A DNA stretch of 64,000 nt from Lanius collurio. Taxonomy: Eukaryota > Chordata > Aves > Passeriformes > Laniidae. Made by a program: the position numbers and the translations under genes. The DNA lies in the NCBI GenBank assembly GCA_020086605.1, contig JACBWW010000007.1:19041752-19105751 (forward strand). Direction: 5' to 3'. This document shows, piece by piece, positions 1 to 60,469 of the stretch. Numbering within the stretch: the stretch's first letter is position 1; each line of letters begins with the position of its first letter. The notes under the pieces were generated by a model that saw nothing but the letters and a program-made list of their open reading frames with translations, was not told the DNA's origin and did no database searches.

Positions 1-738
1 AGAATTTTTTGCAACATGACATATTGTTGAAATTAATTTATTCTCATGAAATTTACTGAAAAATTTTGAAGAAGATGACATAGAAGTGTATGGAGATTTC
101 CTGGACTCCTCAGGTTTGTCTTTAGCAGAAGATAAATGGTGTTGCTGTACATGCATTACTGTTTGACAGAAATATATTGAGTCTTTTTAGAGGTGTTTTA
201 CTATTAAAGATAGAGGTTTTGCATTATGGAAGGCAGTGAGGTTCTGACCCTGCATTGGACAGATGCATGCTAAAAACTTTTCCACAGTCATCATCTTGAA
301 GTTGGCCTTTATGGGCCTCTGCAAAGCTTTTGGAGCACTGTAAACTTTAGCTAACTTTTTTCTTTAGGCATTGACTTTCTGTGCCCAACCTCTTTCCTCC
401 TAATTTCCTTCCTCCTGAAGGAGGCACTATAAAACTTTGGTACTATTGCTGTAATTATTTGGATATATTCCTGATATTTGGTATTAATCAGTCTTTGCCT
501 TACGAGTAGATTCAGAGATTTTTCTTCAGGGCAGTCTCTGTCTGTAACCAGTTACACAGTAGTGACTTCTGTAACCCTCTCTCTCACTGATTTTGCTGAA
601 GAAAGAATTTTTGAGAAACCTATTTAGCTATGTTTTTAAATGCAAGTGGTAGTTCTCTTTAATGTTACTGCTCTTAGCAGTGTTTGATCTCAGTGTCATT
701 CTGTTTTCAATGGACAATTCTGGATTTGCTGTTGACAG
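1..738 (+). other. Partial intron upstream of first exon in window
   Basis: AT-rich sequence with no collagen-like frame. It ends in a gacag acceptor at 734-738, so it is read as the 3' part of an intron of the collagen gene. I recognise no repeat or other gene in it. Confidence -1.
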
Positions 739-46769
<46,031 letters not shown>

Positions 46770-47045
46770 TGACTTTTGAATTTCAACTAATTTCACACAA
46801 TATGGTGCTATTCGTTTAACAGCAATGAAGCCTAGACATATATCATATGTACCTCATTGTTGTCCAATATGAAAACAGTAAAGTGCCTTTTAGGAACTTG
46901 CATAACTAACACACACTGCTTTACTGGCCCTGTCCTTGCTAAAGAAGAAAAGAGACAACAAAGATAAGCTTCAAATGTTGACATGCCAAATGGCACTTTT
47001 GATCAAAGTATATGTATTTTTTATATAAATGCAATGCACTGATAG

Positions 47046-47051
47046 AATAAA
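47046..47051 (+). promoter_or_regulatory. Poly(A) signal AATAAA, proximal
   Basis: Canonical hexamer 277 nt after the stop codon. It would give a short 3' UTR if used. Confidence -1.
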
Positions 47052-47497
47052 AAGTCAGCATTTATCCAGAAAAAAAATGCAAAGGTGCTAGGAGGTATGC
47101 AGTTCTGCCTTATACTGTTTGACCCCCCTCTCTCATTCTTGTATTATATATTTAGATTCATTTTTCTTCCCCAGATAAGTTTGTTACCGTTATCTAGGTG
47201 TCTTAAAATCCCAGACTCTTGGGTATGTACTTATTGTTCTTGTACAAAGAAATACTAATGTAAAAAAAGAGGTTTGGGATTACAGACTGTGGTTAAGCAT
47301 CATGTAACCATCTTTTCACAACATAGAGTGCCATCCTGCAAACCTTTGCTTCTGTTTGTAGCCTTTAGTGCTGTCTGATTTTAATGGGTCTACATCTGGA
47401 AGAGATTGCCAAATTGCCTTCAAAATAGGCAAGTAAGTGTTTCTGCTATGTTGGTACTATGCAGCTTCTTTGTGCAGTAGAACAAACTTTCCTGTGG

Positions 47498-47503
47498 AAT
47501 AAA
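47498..47503 (+). promoter_or_regulatory. Poly(A) signal AATAAA, middle
   Basis: Canonical hexamer in tggaataaag, about 730 nt after the stop. Confidence -1.
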
Positions 47504-48065
47504 GAATGATCCAGTAATGGTCAAGAAAAATATATATATAAATATTTTAGTAATTTATATAGATATCAACCATTAGGCAAATCAAGCTCTGAGTTTATAA
47601 TTTCAAAAAGAAGCTTACAAAATTTTTCAGTGTCATGAATTAGGTGTTAAATGCCAAAATATGATGTGAAATGTTCATTTTACATAGGCCATTTCAATGC
47701 TGAAGTTGCAGAGACTGAACCCAGGTTAATAGCTATTTGTGTTTATAATAGCAAATCCTGCTTTGAGCTTATAGTCTTTATTCTGTATTTAATATTTTTC
47801 AGGGTTTTAAACACTACTCACACACTGAATGACTTGATTTTGAAAAGTGTAAGGCCTTAATTTTGTTAATATTGTACCAAAAAAAATCTTTGAAGTGGCC
47901 TCAGAAATATTTCTAAATTTCTATGTGATGATACCATTGTTTGAGCATGTCTGTGTCCAAAAATGTTTTGTGGACTATTACCACACAAATACCAAAAGAT
48001 TTTTGCAAATGCCAAGGCCTTTGTGTAATTTCTTACATGTGTATTTCTTAAAAATTCAAGTTTGT

Positions 48066-48071
48066 AATAAA
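48066..48071 (+). promoter_or_regulatory. Poly(A) signal AATAAA, distal
   Basis: Canonical hexamer in gtaataaaac, followed by T/G-containing sequence (atttgtgt). It is the last of three and my choice for the main 3' end. Confidence -1.
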
Positions 48072-48090
48072 ACTATTTGTGTAAAAAGAA

Positions 48091-51000
48091 AAAAACAGAA
48101 GAAAGGAAGAAGTTTTTACTAATTTGTTATTAGCTATCATTTACAGCAATGAATTAATTTTTAATAAGCCACCAATAAATGCACAAGCTTGATGCAATCC
48201 TAGATGATTTTTGTTTTGCACATCTTGCAGATGTACAAAGCATCTTCTAATGGGGGAAACAGGGCACTGTACTGACACCTCTGTTGTTATCTTGTAAGAA
48301 CTGAAACTGATAGATGAAACATGAGAAACATCTATCACTGAAATATATTTGATATGAGTACATTACAAAAATCTGCTAACTTCATCTCAACTCATGGGAA
48401 TCAATCAAGTTATGCACATTTTTCACTTTTTCTTTGAGATTTTCATGCACAAATCAGAACTGAATGATACAGGATAAAAATTTAAATATCTGATATAATT
48501 TTGTTTGTAAGTGGGCAAGGTGAATTTTGACTCTGGTTGAAAAGGAAATGGGCCATGCTATAGTTTTCCTTGGCAAAAGCACATAATTTGTTAAAGTTTC
48601 ATGTGGTTTTCCCAAATTTGTGAAGACACTGTGGCTGCTGCTGCTGTTCTGAACTTGGCTTTCACTTAAAATCCTTCAGGGCATTCTCTGACCAAATGAC
48701 TGAAGGCTTCGGGATAGAAGTTGTCCATTTTGTTTAGCAGTGATTCTTAACTCTCATGGAAGTTTTGACATCTGATAATTTTATTAATAAAAGACTAGTC
48801 CTCACGAAAGTTCTTGCTAGTCTATAAAATAGAAGTCTTATTATGTCTAAGCAGCCTCCTGCAGAGTTTTCCAAAGTGACGCTTGATATCCAGAAGGAGA
48901 GGAGAAGACTATAAGGTGATTCCTGTGGCATCTAGGAAAAACTGCACAAATATTCAGTCTTCACTAACTCAGAGCATCCAAACTGCTGCTCACACTCTAC
49001 AGCTTATGTCCTGGTCAGCTAGGGATTTAATTTGCTATGGTCAATTGTCAGAATTGCCAGACAGTTGAGTTTATAAAGTCCTTCACATATGTTTAAATCA
49101 TCTGGGTGTGTATGAGCCCTTGTCTTCTCAATTGGAAACATTTGGAAACAAGGTCCTTTGAAAATTTTTGAAAACTGCTTGAACTGTAGTTTGTCATCTT
49201 TCTTATCTAATCGTAATTATTTATTCCATTACCTCCAGCTTATATAATGACCTAAACCATTCTCATGCTAAAGATGCTATTTCTTCTTAAATCAGTCAGA
49301 AAACTTTTTGGTGCTTATTGAATATCAGTCAGATCTCCTGAAAAGGTGTGAACACTTGATTTTGATGCCCTGGGTGAGGAAGAGCCCATGCGAAACACTG
49401 CCTTGCTTTCAAAAATCTCTTAAATACCCCATATTCAGGCATTTATGGCCAGTGTTGTGGCTACAGTACAGTTCATTGTGTGAACAGGCAACTGCAAACA
49501 CATCAGTTATTCGTCTTGCAGAAGCTTTCAGGAGAAAATTTTTGAGTGCAGTACTTGAAGAGTTGCTGTCATGATCCAAATAAATACATTTCTAAAACAG
49601 CAGATGGTGCTCTTGCTCTCTTTGTGGTAACATTGGGACGCACAACTTTACACTAACAAATACTTAGGTCTCTAATCTGCTAACATGACCCTATTGTCTA
49701 CATGACTATTTTCCCATGTCTCCATCTCTATTTTGACATGTCATCATCACCAGCAATTTTCCTTTTGAAATAGGAATGGATCAGTTTTCAGTTAAAAAAA
49801 TTTCTATACATACTGCAAAAATAAAAATAGAATTTAATTAAATGATCCAATATCTATTTTGAAACAAATGATCTTTTAGCCTGTGTGTCTTGTCTGATAA
49901 ATGTACATTCTGTTTATAAGTATATCTCTTACCTATTTTATAGTGGTAACTTCCTTGATGAAATACACTTTTTCCATGTAACAGGACTCCTGAGAACAGT
50001 ATCCCCCTACTAGGCTCCCAGAAAAGTGATTGTATTTTAATGACTTAAGTTTTAAACCTGCATGACTTTTTGAGAATTCCTTTCATATCTTCCATGTTTT
50101 ACAAATCTGGAATAATCTGCACTAACTACATCAGGTGAAACATAAACACAGGCCAAGGCTTGAGGATCTCAGAGCACCAACTAAATAGAAAATACAGCCC
50201 CTGGCACAAAGGCAGACCACTGACTAGCTGAAATGGCAGCTATCTCAGTATCTGCCTGTGTCTCCATCCCTTACTTTATAAAGGTGGTTGGCCATGCCTG
50301 CACCGGGACTCCTGGAAGGAGACTGGCAGCCTTATTTCAGAGGTTGCAGTGGAGCTTCTCTCTCTCTGCTGGTCACATCGTGGCAGCGATGTGCTGCCCA
50401 CTGCATTTCCACCTCTGCGTACAGAAATTATCTTTCTTATGATCTTCACATTCTCAATTAAAGAACAGTGAAAACATGAGAGACCATGGTGGGCCTTTAA
50501 ATGCATATTTCGAGCTCAGATAAATGCTGAGACAAGTGATGGATGGTCTGGGATAGAATTAATCATTATTAAGAAGTATCCAGTCACTACATGGAAATTC
50601 TCAGTCTGTCTGTTTCAGAGGTAAGATGGTAGAGAGAAGGAAATAATTCCAACCATCCATTAGTTACAGTACAGTATGAAATGGATAATAATTGTGAATT
50701 TGTAATATTGTGGATGTCTTTACAGCAGAAGTATAGACAAAAAATAATACACAAACTTAGTTTTAGCACTAACAGCTAAACAAGAAGCACATACTCTTTG
50801 TGAAAGATGTGCTAACAGAGCAAACTCAAAAACATTTTCCTGGAAGTATAATCTTTAAACCATTCTCTTTCTTCAGAGTGTCAGAGGAAGTATTCCAAAA
50901 TATGCAGAGGGGAGTGTGTGGGTTTTGGCTATTTCTCTCTGGCAAACAATAAGCTTGTTGTGTTGCCTGAGGTGTTAATACCTGTGGGAGGATGAATCAC

Positions 51001-54000
51001 TACTACTTCTCATGAACACAGGAATGCTTCTATTGTAAAGATATTTTACCCAGTCAGGCTTACTGACACCACCTTCTACACAGCTCCCACTGTAAGAGGA
51101 TGGTACTCAGAGCTGAATATTCTTACGTACTTTTCAATGTTGATTTTTAAAGGAATATTCCTCCTCAGCTCTTTACTGTCTTCAAACCAGAGAACACAGT
51201 ATAAGCATTCAAAATATTTTAAAATGTCTGAATCTTTTCCATATGTTAGAGAACTGCCTTTTTTTTCCTCTGGCTGTATGCAGTCAGCTATATTTATTAT
51301 AATTGGTGTGCAGAGGACAGAAGACTTGACAGAGTGAAAGTTATAGATGGAACATGATCATTTGATGCTCTGTCAACTCCTGTCTTGCCTAAGAAAACAC
51401 GTTAGATTGCATGCAGAATTGTGGCAGGATTCATTTGTCATCTCAACCCCATGAAGTATGATATACAATGTAGTAAATAAACATGTAAAATGGCTTGGCT
51501 AGGGGAGAAAGTCCTTGTAAAACAGTCTAAAGAGCACTGATCAAACCTTTTTGTTATTAGTGCACAGCTTTTAGGCCAGTGTAACCTGTGGTGTGTTTTT
51601 GCCAGAATGTGCCTCTTAGTCTTACACCAGAGTGCTTATTCCTCACCATTGGTTCCTGGAAGAGGTTCAAAGTGAAGAGTGTGAGATCATGCCCGGTGTT
51701 ACCTTCTGCCAAAGCTTTTGTTATCTTTGTGGGCATAGTAGCTGGCAGTGGAGGATGTTCTCGTCTTCCTATTTCCTCTAAATAATTATAGCGGCATTTT
51801 TTCCAGCCTAATTTTGGACATGAACCTGTTTGAGAGATGTGATCAAAGTGTCAACAAAATCATAGGAACTTGCAATGCAGTCACATGAATCCCATGTCAA
51901 GAATTGCTTCTGTGTTCCGCTTTCAGTAATGTATCTGGGAATCCCCACGGAAACACTGATTCCCGGGGCAGCCTCAGCATGCACCTTTTTATAGTTCTGT
52001 TGAGATCCACCTCCTACTTCCCTGGCCTGGTTGTGTTGCAGTGTCGGTGGGAACTCAGACTGGTAAGAAGGTGAGTACCAGACAGAAGTGAAAGAAAACT
52101 CCTCAGCTCAACTCTGACAAACAAATTTGCCATTTGATCTCATTTCCACTTAGACAGACTACAACTTTTTCAGATTTTTTTTTTTTTACTATGTTTGATC
52201 ATTTGGAAACTGTCAACTGTCTCTGTTCTAAAGCTAATACTATCCAGGCCTCTTGGCATTGTCCCTGAACTGAGGAAAGGAACTAGCCCAGGGCAATGAA
52301 AGATACACCCTCTCTTGTGCTCAGCCTTTCTTTTCTCAATTAAAAAAAAACAAAAAAAAAACACCCAAAAAAACCCAAAAAAACCCAACACAACAACAAC
52401 AAAACATAGAAAAGAGAAGAAGTATTGGTGTTCCAAAACAACCCAAAAAACCACACTGCATTTCTCCTCTGTTCAAAGGCAAATCTTACTTCAGGGAAAG
52501 GTGATGACCTCTTTAAAATGGGAAGGAAAAAATTGGAAATGGAAATTTGAGAAATTATTCCCTAGATTATATATTCACATTATAAAAATAGTTACAGTAA
52601 AAAGACAATATCTGAAATGCTGTAATCACCATGAGAATTTGAGAGATTTCCTGCAGAGATGGTGTTTTTTTAACAGGAAAGCTACAGAAGTTGTGAAGGC
52701 TTAATTGAAAAAAAGAGTCTTCTGAACACAACCATACACATTTGAAATAAAAATTGTATTCAGATTGCAAAGATTACTGCGATTGCTAGAGGTGCAAACC
52801 AGAAGTATATTGCCTAGAGGAAGTCACTTCGACCTGGGAATCACAGGTACAAACAATGGGGAAAATACTGGGAATCTGCTCAGAGGAGGTTCTTTGGAGC
52901 TCCTGCAAAGCAGCACTTAACAGCTACTGCCTTTTTCAAAGAACTGACCTAAAAAATTCAGTAGCTCCTACTTGTCAAAGGGCAAGGTTGTCTTGAAAGA
53001 ACATTTGTGAAAAGGCTCTGAAAGCAACAGCCGCGTGTGTGAACCACCACTAGAAAAAATGTGGAGGTCTTCCATGTAGCCTTGGTACCACAGCATTTTT
53101 TTGGGTATTTTCTGGCTTCTCCTAATCAGAGAAATCTTGCCAACACAGGTATATTAATAACTATTTTCAAGAAATAGTTTTCTTCCCAGGAACACACAGC
53201 AGAGAGGAATTTTTAAAAGTTTTCTCCTCTATCAAACAAATTGCAGAAAATCACAGAGAGAGAGGAAAAAAAATGGTAGTTGTTTGTTTGCTCTTGCAAG
53301 GCACTGAACATGACCCCTCAGGAATGTGTAGGAGAGGAAATGAAAAGCAGACGTGGGAAGCTGAAAAAGCAGCACTTCTCCTCTATCATTAAGTATATAA
53401 TAAGGTAGATTACATCAGTTGTTGTCCTAGTCTCCCTGGTGAACAGGTGTCATAGATACAGCACTGTCTAATCAAATATTAACTCATCATGTGGCAGCAG
53501 TGGAGGGGGAATGTGTAGGATCATTTACCTCCTTTCACATGTGGCCAAGTTTTCCATGAAGCGCCAAGGTTCAGCAAAGGACATTCTTATCATTCCTATG
53601 GGTTCTTACGAATCTAATTTTATATAATTGCATAGACTTGTGACAACTGATTTTTTTCTGCTTCCTGAACAAAAATACGTTAGATGCTAACATATGAATG
53701 TCACAAACTCAGACAAAACTTATGTTTATGTATATTTTTATACAATGAACCCAAGGAACTTACTGTCTTCAACCTTTACTTAGAATAAACTGATATACAA
53801 GATTTTTGTTTCATATATTTCTAAGTTGTTTACAATTACAAATAAATGCCATTGCTCCTGTGAAAGTGAGATGACTTGTTGGTAGTTAGAAAGGAAGTCA
53901 GTCCGAAACTCCTGGACCAGATCTGTCCCTGCTGGGTCGTGGTCTTCCCAAAGTGTCTGGCTCTCCTGAATAGTGATGAAATACTTGTTTAGTTTTTGAA

Positions 54001-57000
54001 TATTCCATTGCACTTGCTAGAGTTTTTAATTTTTGCAATTTTACATAGACTCCAAAGCATTGCAGTGGTTTTAAAATGAAAGCTGAATCAGGTATGTGTG
54101 TATTGTTCATAAGATATCAAATAACCTGAGCAAAGGCCCCTGATGAGAGTTGCTTTCTGTCTTCTCAGTCACTTTCCTGACAGAGGAAAAAATTGCTAAC
54201 ATTGTGTTCAAAGCAGAACCTCTGAAGCAAACTAATGATAAGTAAAATGAGGTAAGGTATTTTTTCACAACAAAGAGCTTATCATTACTCTCTTTTTCAC
54301 TGGGCTCCAGGAAGAGTCAGTATAAAAAGGAGAAACAATCACTAGGAGAGGTTATTCTGAATAACCAGCTATCCTGACATATGGACTCTTACAAGTGTCC
54401 TCTTTGATCCATCCTAGCTGTCCTTTTTTCCAAGATGAGAAGCCTAAAACTCCTTCACACAGTTTCAAGGAGGGGATTTGAAACTCTTGTTATTTAATAG
54501 AGAAAGGACTTAGTAAACTAAGTAAACTGACCTTAGAAAAATCAGCCAGGAGAGTCCTTTAGGACCATCAAAAAAGAGAGATTTGGAGCTATTTTTTCAA
54601 TAAAAATGTAGGTACAAAAAATGTTAAATGTTAAGGCATGACAAATTTGCATAGTTATTTGGTGGGATTGACTGGGTTGGCAGGACTGGAATACTAAAAT
54701 GGTTCTAAGACGGTGGGAGTTTGTGAAGTGAGAAGCTGCATTGTGCCTAAATTTCCACCTGGGCCAAAATCACTACACCATCCCAAGCTGTGTTATCACT
54801 TACTGAAAAGAAACGCACAGTTCTTGTCTATATCTGTAGTTTCTTTTTATCAGATGCTACCCTTCCATGTTCTGGTGAGGTTCTTATTATGGATTATATA
54901 TCTAAATATATATATTAAAATAGTAAATATAATGCATAATACATTAAATCAACAGTTATTTTATATGTATTTACATCTAAGGACTATTAACCCATCATCT
55001 GTACTACTTGTCACAAACATTATTAAAATTCATCTGACACAAGGCTGAACCTAATCTGTAATAAGTAAGAAGACTTGCTGAGTAGTTTTTAATTATTCAA
55101 TGAAGGTGGAAGACGTGCCAAGAGCTGGAGAGCTCTAGGTGCAAATTTGAGCTCTGGCTCAGCTCCACCTTGAAGGGAGGTGCAAGTGCAGACTGTTCCC
55201 TCTCCAACCTGTTTGCTTTTGGGAAGAAGCCCAGCACAGGGAAAAAAAAGGGGTGGACAGTCTGGTCATGAACTCCAGTCTGTTCAAGGTGTGGGCAGTC
55301 AGTGCATTAGGACTGATGATACATTGTAAATTTGCTCTGCGGCTGGGATATGGCCAAGATCCTTGACTTAAAAACACGACTCCAGCACTACTGTGAAGTA
55401 CAGCTGGTGTTATCCTACTCTGCTTCTGCTCAAGGCAGTGTTAGTCCATGGGAGCAGAGCTGGTGAGGCTTGAGCACCCTGTGATGTATTTTAAAAGAAG
55501 CATTCAAAACAAGCATGGCTGGGCCACCTGTTGATGATAAAGCCTTGTCAATTTATTTGAGATTAATTGAGGATGTCTCCATGGGTTCAGTATTGCATCA
55601 CCTTCAATATCTTCCAGATACCTTAATGTGACAGAGGCAGTGAAAGGAGGCAATCTTCTTGAACTCTCACTTCTGGAAAGGAGACCAGTAAAGGCTTGTC
55701 ATCAGTTTCTATTAACACTAAATATTTTAGCAAGCACTTGTCATTTTAAATATTGTGAGGAAAACAAAGTAGTCATCTACCTCCTGCAGCAATTTTCATA
55801 GCTCATGAGACTAATAGCTCCTGTCAGGTAGCTGGAGAGCTTTTTCATTAAGCACAGCTCATGGCCTTTTTGCATTTGGTATTGAAAGCACAGGCTCCAT
55901 CCAGCCTTATGCTACCCAAGAACATGCTACATATTTTAATAACTTCCTAGAATTGCTCACGGTTTGAAAGAGGCACAGCACTGTGCTGCAAAGCACAGAA
56001 AGAACAGTGTTAAGTCTACAGGATTCACAATCTTTGTAGGATTTGGGCAGAAGTGCAATAGTCTCATTGAAAGGCATTGAGGACAGGCTGTGGTATGATC
56101 TTGGTGAACTCTTGAACTTTACTTTTGTCATCCTCAGCATCTGTTTTGAGTTGGTCTAGATTTTGGTTTTTCTGAATAGCCATATAATTAGTAGGTCCTA
56201 GGGGACTTGTTACAGAAGAAAAGAAACACAGAATAGAAATATTCTCTTGTTTTTGTAAGAAGTAAAGACTCATTACCAACAGAGAGGTTCTACTGCAATA
56301 AACTTGTACTGATGGGACAGGTTTAAGCACTTAATCCTTTTTCTGCTCCTGTTATAACAATTCCTAGAATATGTCTATGTTAACAGGATGTTTTTCATAG
56401 AGATTAAGAAGGATTATTCATTTTAGTGACTCATCTCTAGCCATTGTTGAAAGCTCTGGTTGATTGTACAAACAGTGTGTTTTCCTGATGAAATGAAAGC
56501 AAACTGAAGAGATCTGTTCCCTTTCAGCCACCATCTATTCTGACCTTTGTTTGCTGTCTGTTACCAGTATAATGGTTAAAAATCCCACCAAAGTCTAGTT
56601 CTCTTCATTGTGTCCCATGTGTTAGGCCAAACATCTGTCTCCCCTTGTCCTTTACCTCTACAGGCTATTCAGAGACAATCACCACCACAACATGCACTGT
56701 CTACTCTGTTTTCTTTCAGAGTGGTGTAACCTCTGTGTGTCAGTATTAGGGACACATGCTCATCTGGTCCTGCTTAGAAATTAATTCTTGGAAAAGTAAC
56801 TCTGACAAAACTTTCTGCAACAAAAGAAATTCTCTTTTGACACAGTAAAATGTACTACTGGGTGGAAGCACAAGAGCAAGTAAAATGCTCCACAAAAAAG
56901 ATGCAAAAATGTCTTGCTTTTTTACAGAAAGGCAGGAATTGTGCTGCTGAGTGAAGTTCTCAACTCTCATCTTCCTCTGCTATATATAGACAAAGTCTGT

Positions 57001-57913
57001 CCTTTTTATAAGGGCAAACTATAAACTCCTGGTTGAATTAATTTTGTGTCCTTTTAGTCTGCTTGAAAAAGATTTAAATAGTGAGAACAAACAACAAAAG
57101 CCTTTACTTAAAAAAATAGAACCTTGCTTTGGAATATATCTTTTAATATTAACTTTCCTTGTGCAATTGAAGAGCTTCTTACCTTATCTCCAGGGGGTTG
57201 TCTGCAAAAAGCCTCCCACTGAATTTTTTTCATGTGTGGGGAAGTCGATTTGCTTTCTAATAACTACTTTCAATCTTTCAATTTTTCAGATCTTCTTCTG
57301 CCTTGTTACTTACTACTTTATGGTCAAGAATTGTCAGAAGTCTTTTGAAGTATAACAAATGCATACATTCAAGATAGCTTTTTGGGTTATGTTTTCTTAA
57401 TAATACTTTTACCCAGTAAAAAAAGTTATTTTCTTACATTGTAAACAAAACGGACTTTGATTAAACATCATGGAGGAAAAGCTGCTTGGAAGAATGATTT
57501 GCCTGTGAAATAGGAAATACATGTTCTCTTGACATCATTGACATGACACATAGAGGTGTTCTGAGAAAGCACCTGGCTTGCTTCCCTACCTGCTGCTCAC
57601 ATCCTTTCTCAGTGGCCACATCAAAGTGCACTACAAATGCAAAAATGTCATCAAATGTCAGGCTTTCAACCTTATCTAATGTCATTTGCTCAAGGCTTTT
57701 GCTATCTGATTATCATCCCTGTTTTCTGCAGGCAGAGGAGTTGAGGCAAAGATGCCCTGGAACCATGGACTGGAAGTAGAGCTGGAGCCCAAATTCTTCA
57801 CACATTGCCTACTCTGAAGCCATGTCCACAGGCACTGCTGTCTTTGTGTCCACAGTTCCTGCCAGTTACTGCCAGTACCTAAAGGGGAATAAACCCATTA
57901 CTTCTGAGCTGTT
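48091..57913. other. Intergenic stretch, no gene recognised
   Basis: AT-rich sequence with no frame longer than about 130 codons and none with recognisable protein similarity or linked splice sites. An A-rich tract lies at 52341-52407 and AT-rich sequence at about 54890-54960. Positions 50233-50442 are somewhat richer in GC but match nothing I know. I see no named repeat in it, though older decayed repeats may be present. Confidence -1.
52341..52407. repeat. A-rich low-complexity tract
   Basis: Long A runs separated by C or CCC, passing into caacaacaac. It gives rise to a spurious 129-codon lysine-rich frame. Confidence -1.
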
Positions 57914-58076
57914 CACAGAATCACAGAATGGTTGGGGTTGGAAGGGATGTCTGAGATCACCCAGTCCAACACTCCTTCTAAAGCAGGCTCATTGAGAGCA
58001 GGTTGCCCAGGCAAGTTTTGAGTATCTCCAGAGAAGAAGAATGCACAACCTCTCTGAGCAGCCTGTTAAAGCATCT
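57914..58076 (-). mobile_element. CR1 LINE 3' end fragment, antisense
   Basis: Reverse-complement CR1 tail: cacagaatcacagaatggtt, ggggttggaagggatg, agatcacccagtccaac, gcaggttgcccaggcaag. About 160 bp, 5'-truncated. Confidence -1.
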
Positions 58077-60229
58077 TAAGAGACCATATGATAATACCAC
58101 ATTTATAGAATATTTTGTGCTGAAGTACCAACCCCAAATTAATCATATCTAATGTTAAACACACTTTTTCTGCTTCACTTACTTTCTCTGTGCCTAGGTA
58201 ACTAAATGCTGGTGAAGTGGCTAATCTGACACTTTATTAGATATATGTCTATGTGTAGGTCACTAAGAGTATATTAGGAATGCAGTGACATTTGTCATTC
58301 AAACTATCATATCAACCAAGCCACGAGTGTTAATGATTTTACAACTGACTGCACTGTTATGTCTCAGGTTGGCATATTGCCAAAGAGCATTTTTTTTCTT
58401 TTAATAAGTAAAAATTGTATTTTCTTTCCACATTAATATCCTCTTAGATGGTATTTTAGTCCTTAGATGCTTTCAGAGGAATGGTAAGACACAAAGCAAC
58501 AAAAAAAGAGGTTAAATTGCAATCTACTCCCTGTCCTATGTTTTCTTTCTTTGTGGCAGATGGCTGAGGTTCCTATTACACTGTTCAGTCTTCCAGGAAT
58601 TGGAAGGAAGGTATTTCATTGCCCTTAGGAACTCAAGGGGGTTTGTATTATAGTGAAGTAGCAAGAGGTTGTTTCAAATAGGTGCAGTTGTCAGGAAGCT
58701 GACAATATAAGTTAAATCTTTATCATGAATCTGGTTTCTTCTTACCATAAGCTGAAGCAATAATGGCAAACTGTATTAAAAATCAAAATCATTTAGTAAT
58801 GTATGATGGAGAGAACAAGCAGGATTTTTCTAGAATTTAGAATTAAATTGTCCATTGACTACTGCTGATGGCTTAATCACCACTTCGTTCTGTGAACAAT
58901 AGGACATATGGTCAGCTGGGGTTTACTAGATACTTCCAAAGCACCGTTATTCCAGATAGAAATGCTATCTGCTGTGAAGTCAGATCCCTGCAGTGGAGGG
59001 AGGCTGCTGAGTCTTTGCACTCTGCCAGAGCACAGGCGCTACCCCGATCGGATGTAGCCCAACTGGAGCCACAGCTATGACAGGACACTGAGCAGAGACG
59101 TGGCAGCCTGGAAACTCTGTCCCTGGTCATTATATTCATTGCTGCTATAAAAAGACTTCAGTCAATTATGAATTTTGTCAGAACATTCTAATACGGATGG
59201 AAGGAGAAGGTCACTTTGAAAATAGCTCATATTTATTTGTCTGTCAATGCTTGTAAGAAATTATACACATACACCAGATGCTAGACTGGCTGTGCCCTTT
59301 GTTCCTAACTATGGCAATTAAAACAAAAACAAGAATGTCCAAGTGGTATAGTTTTAATAATCCCAAAGATTAGCAACTAATCCCAAATCATAATGAATTT
59401 TCCATCAGCATGGCTTGTAGGTCACTGTCACTATAAATCTAGTCCAATAAAGTTCATCACCCAGAGGAATGCTCATGGAGTGCAAAAGAAGAGAACAGAA
59501 GCCAGGGTCAGTGATAGAAAAAATAAAAATAATAAAACATTGCCTAGAAGGTACTGTATTAACAGTCAGTAGATAGCAAAGCAGTGAATTTAACTAATAC
59601 TCATATACTCCACAGGAAAATAACCTTAAGGAGGTAAACAACTATCATCTTTTCCATTTACATTGCTATCTGTTCCATTCCACCTTAATAATACCATGTC
59701 TTTGTGTCATTAGTAGAGTCCTTGACTTTATCATGAGTGTTCTTTGTATGACTGCCAGACATATTGGGTGAAGGGACTGGGACTTGTGCTCAGGTAACTG
59801 AATTCTGGACAAAATGGTTCCGAGTCAGTAATGCTCCTCATGTGTGAGGAGAGACGTATCCTTGGCAAAATGGGAAAAAACTACTCTGGTCACAGCATAC
59901 CTTTGCTGAGTATGTCATAGGAATACTACCAGTGTGATATGAAGTTCCAAAAAAGTCAGTCCTAAATTGCTCTTTGTGACCTACAGATACCTAAGGCCAT
60001 GGCCCGTGAAACTGTGAAGTTCTGGTGCAAATGAAATATCTTAAGACCAAAACTGTGAACCAGAAGCCTTCTGCTCAGAATGCAGGTTACCTAGGAGGTA
60101 AGGGAAGTACATGGATTACCTTAAACTCTGTTATGACTAAACACTGACATGAAACCATGACCTGAGTTAATTTCTGAAAGGGTATCAAAAACATACCTGT
60201 GTGAACAAATGAACATTTGATACTGTCTC
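58077..60229. other. Intergenic stretch, no gene recognised
   Basis: No convincing open frame, splice pair, RNA gene or named repeat. A short patch with CpG (58890-59110) contains 60-75-codon frames on both strands without any recognisable product. Confidence -1.
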
Positions 60230-60469
60230 CTGCAATGTTACAGTCTGGATGGGTGGACAATTAGAGCAGTAATGAACCAGTTGGATGGTCAGGCCCTGAG
60301 TCTCACTGTCAGGGGATCATTTTTATGCCTGGAACATGCTACAGGGTAACTACCATAGAGTGTATTCCAGGACCTGTGCTGCTTCAGTGATCTGGAAGAG
60401 GTTGTAGAGGACACTCTGACCAGGTTTGCAGATAATACCAAATTAGTGGTGGTCGGCTGATAGGATTTT
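60230..60469 (+). mobile_element. CR1 LINE, upstream segment
   Basis: Sense CR1 ORF2-derived sequence: gttggatggtcaggccctga, cagtgatctggaagagg, ccaggtttgcagataatacc. It stops where the first LTR-like arm begins and seems to continue after that arm, as if the arm had been inserted into the CR1 copy. The left end is approximate. Confidence -1.

Larger units (their letters stand above)
46770..48090 (+). other. COL4A1: Probable COL4A1 3' UTR
   Basis: No open frame continues and no repeat is seen. AATAAA occurs in sense at 47046-47051, 47498-47503 and 48066-48071. The right border is set just after the last of these and is inference; a length of about 1.3 kb would be similar to what I recall for mammals. 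Confidence -1.

Noticed and set aside
47529..47550. Tataatata-type sequence downstream of the gene as a promoter
   Set aside because: Plain AT-rich 3' UTR sequence with no downstream gene or other promoter elements.
52036..52073. Exon-like stretch flanked by ttgcag and a gtgagt donor
   Set aside because: Only 38 nt, with no homologous reading frame or partner exon; such pairs occur by chance.
52315..52704. 129-codon lysine-rich frame
   Set aside because: Produced by the A-rich low-complexity tract; no start context, domain or conservation argument.
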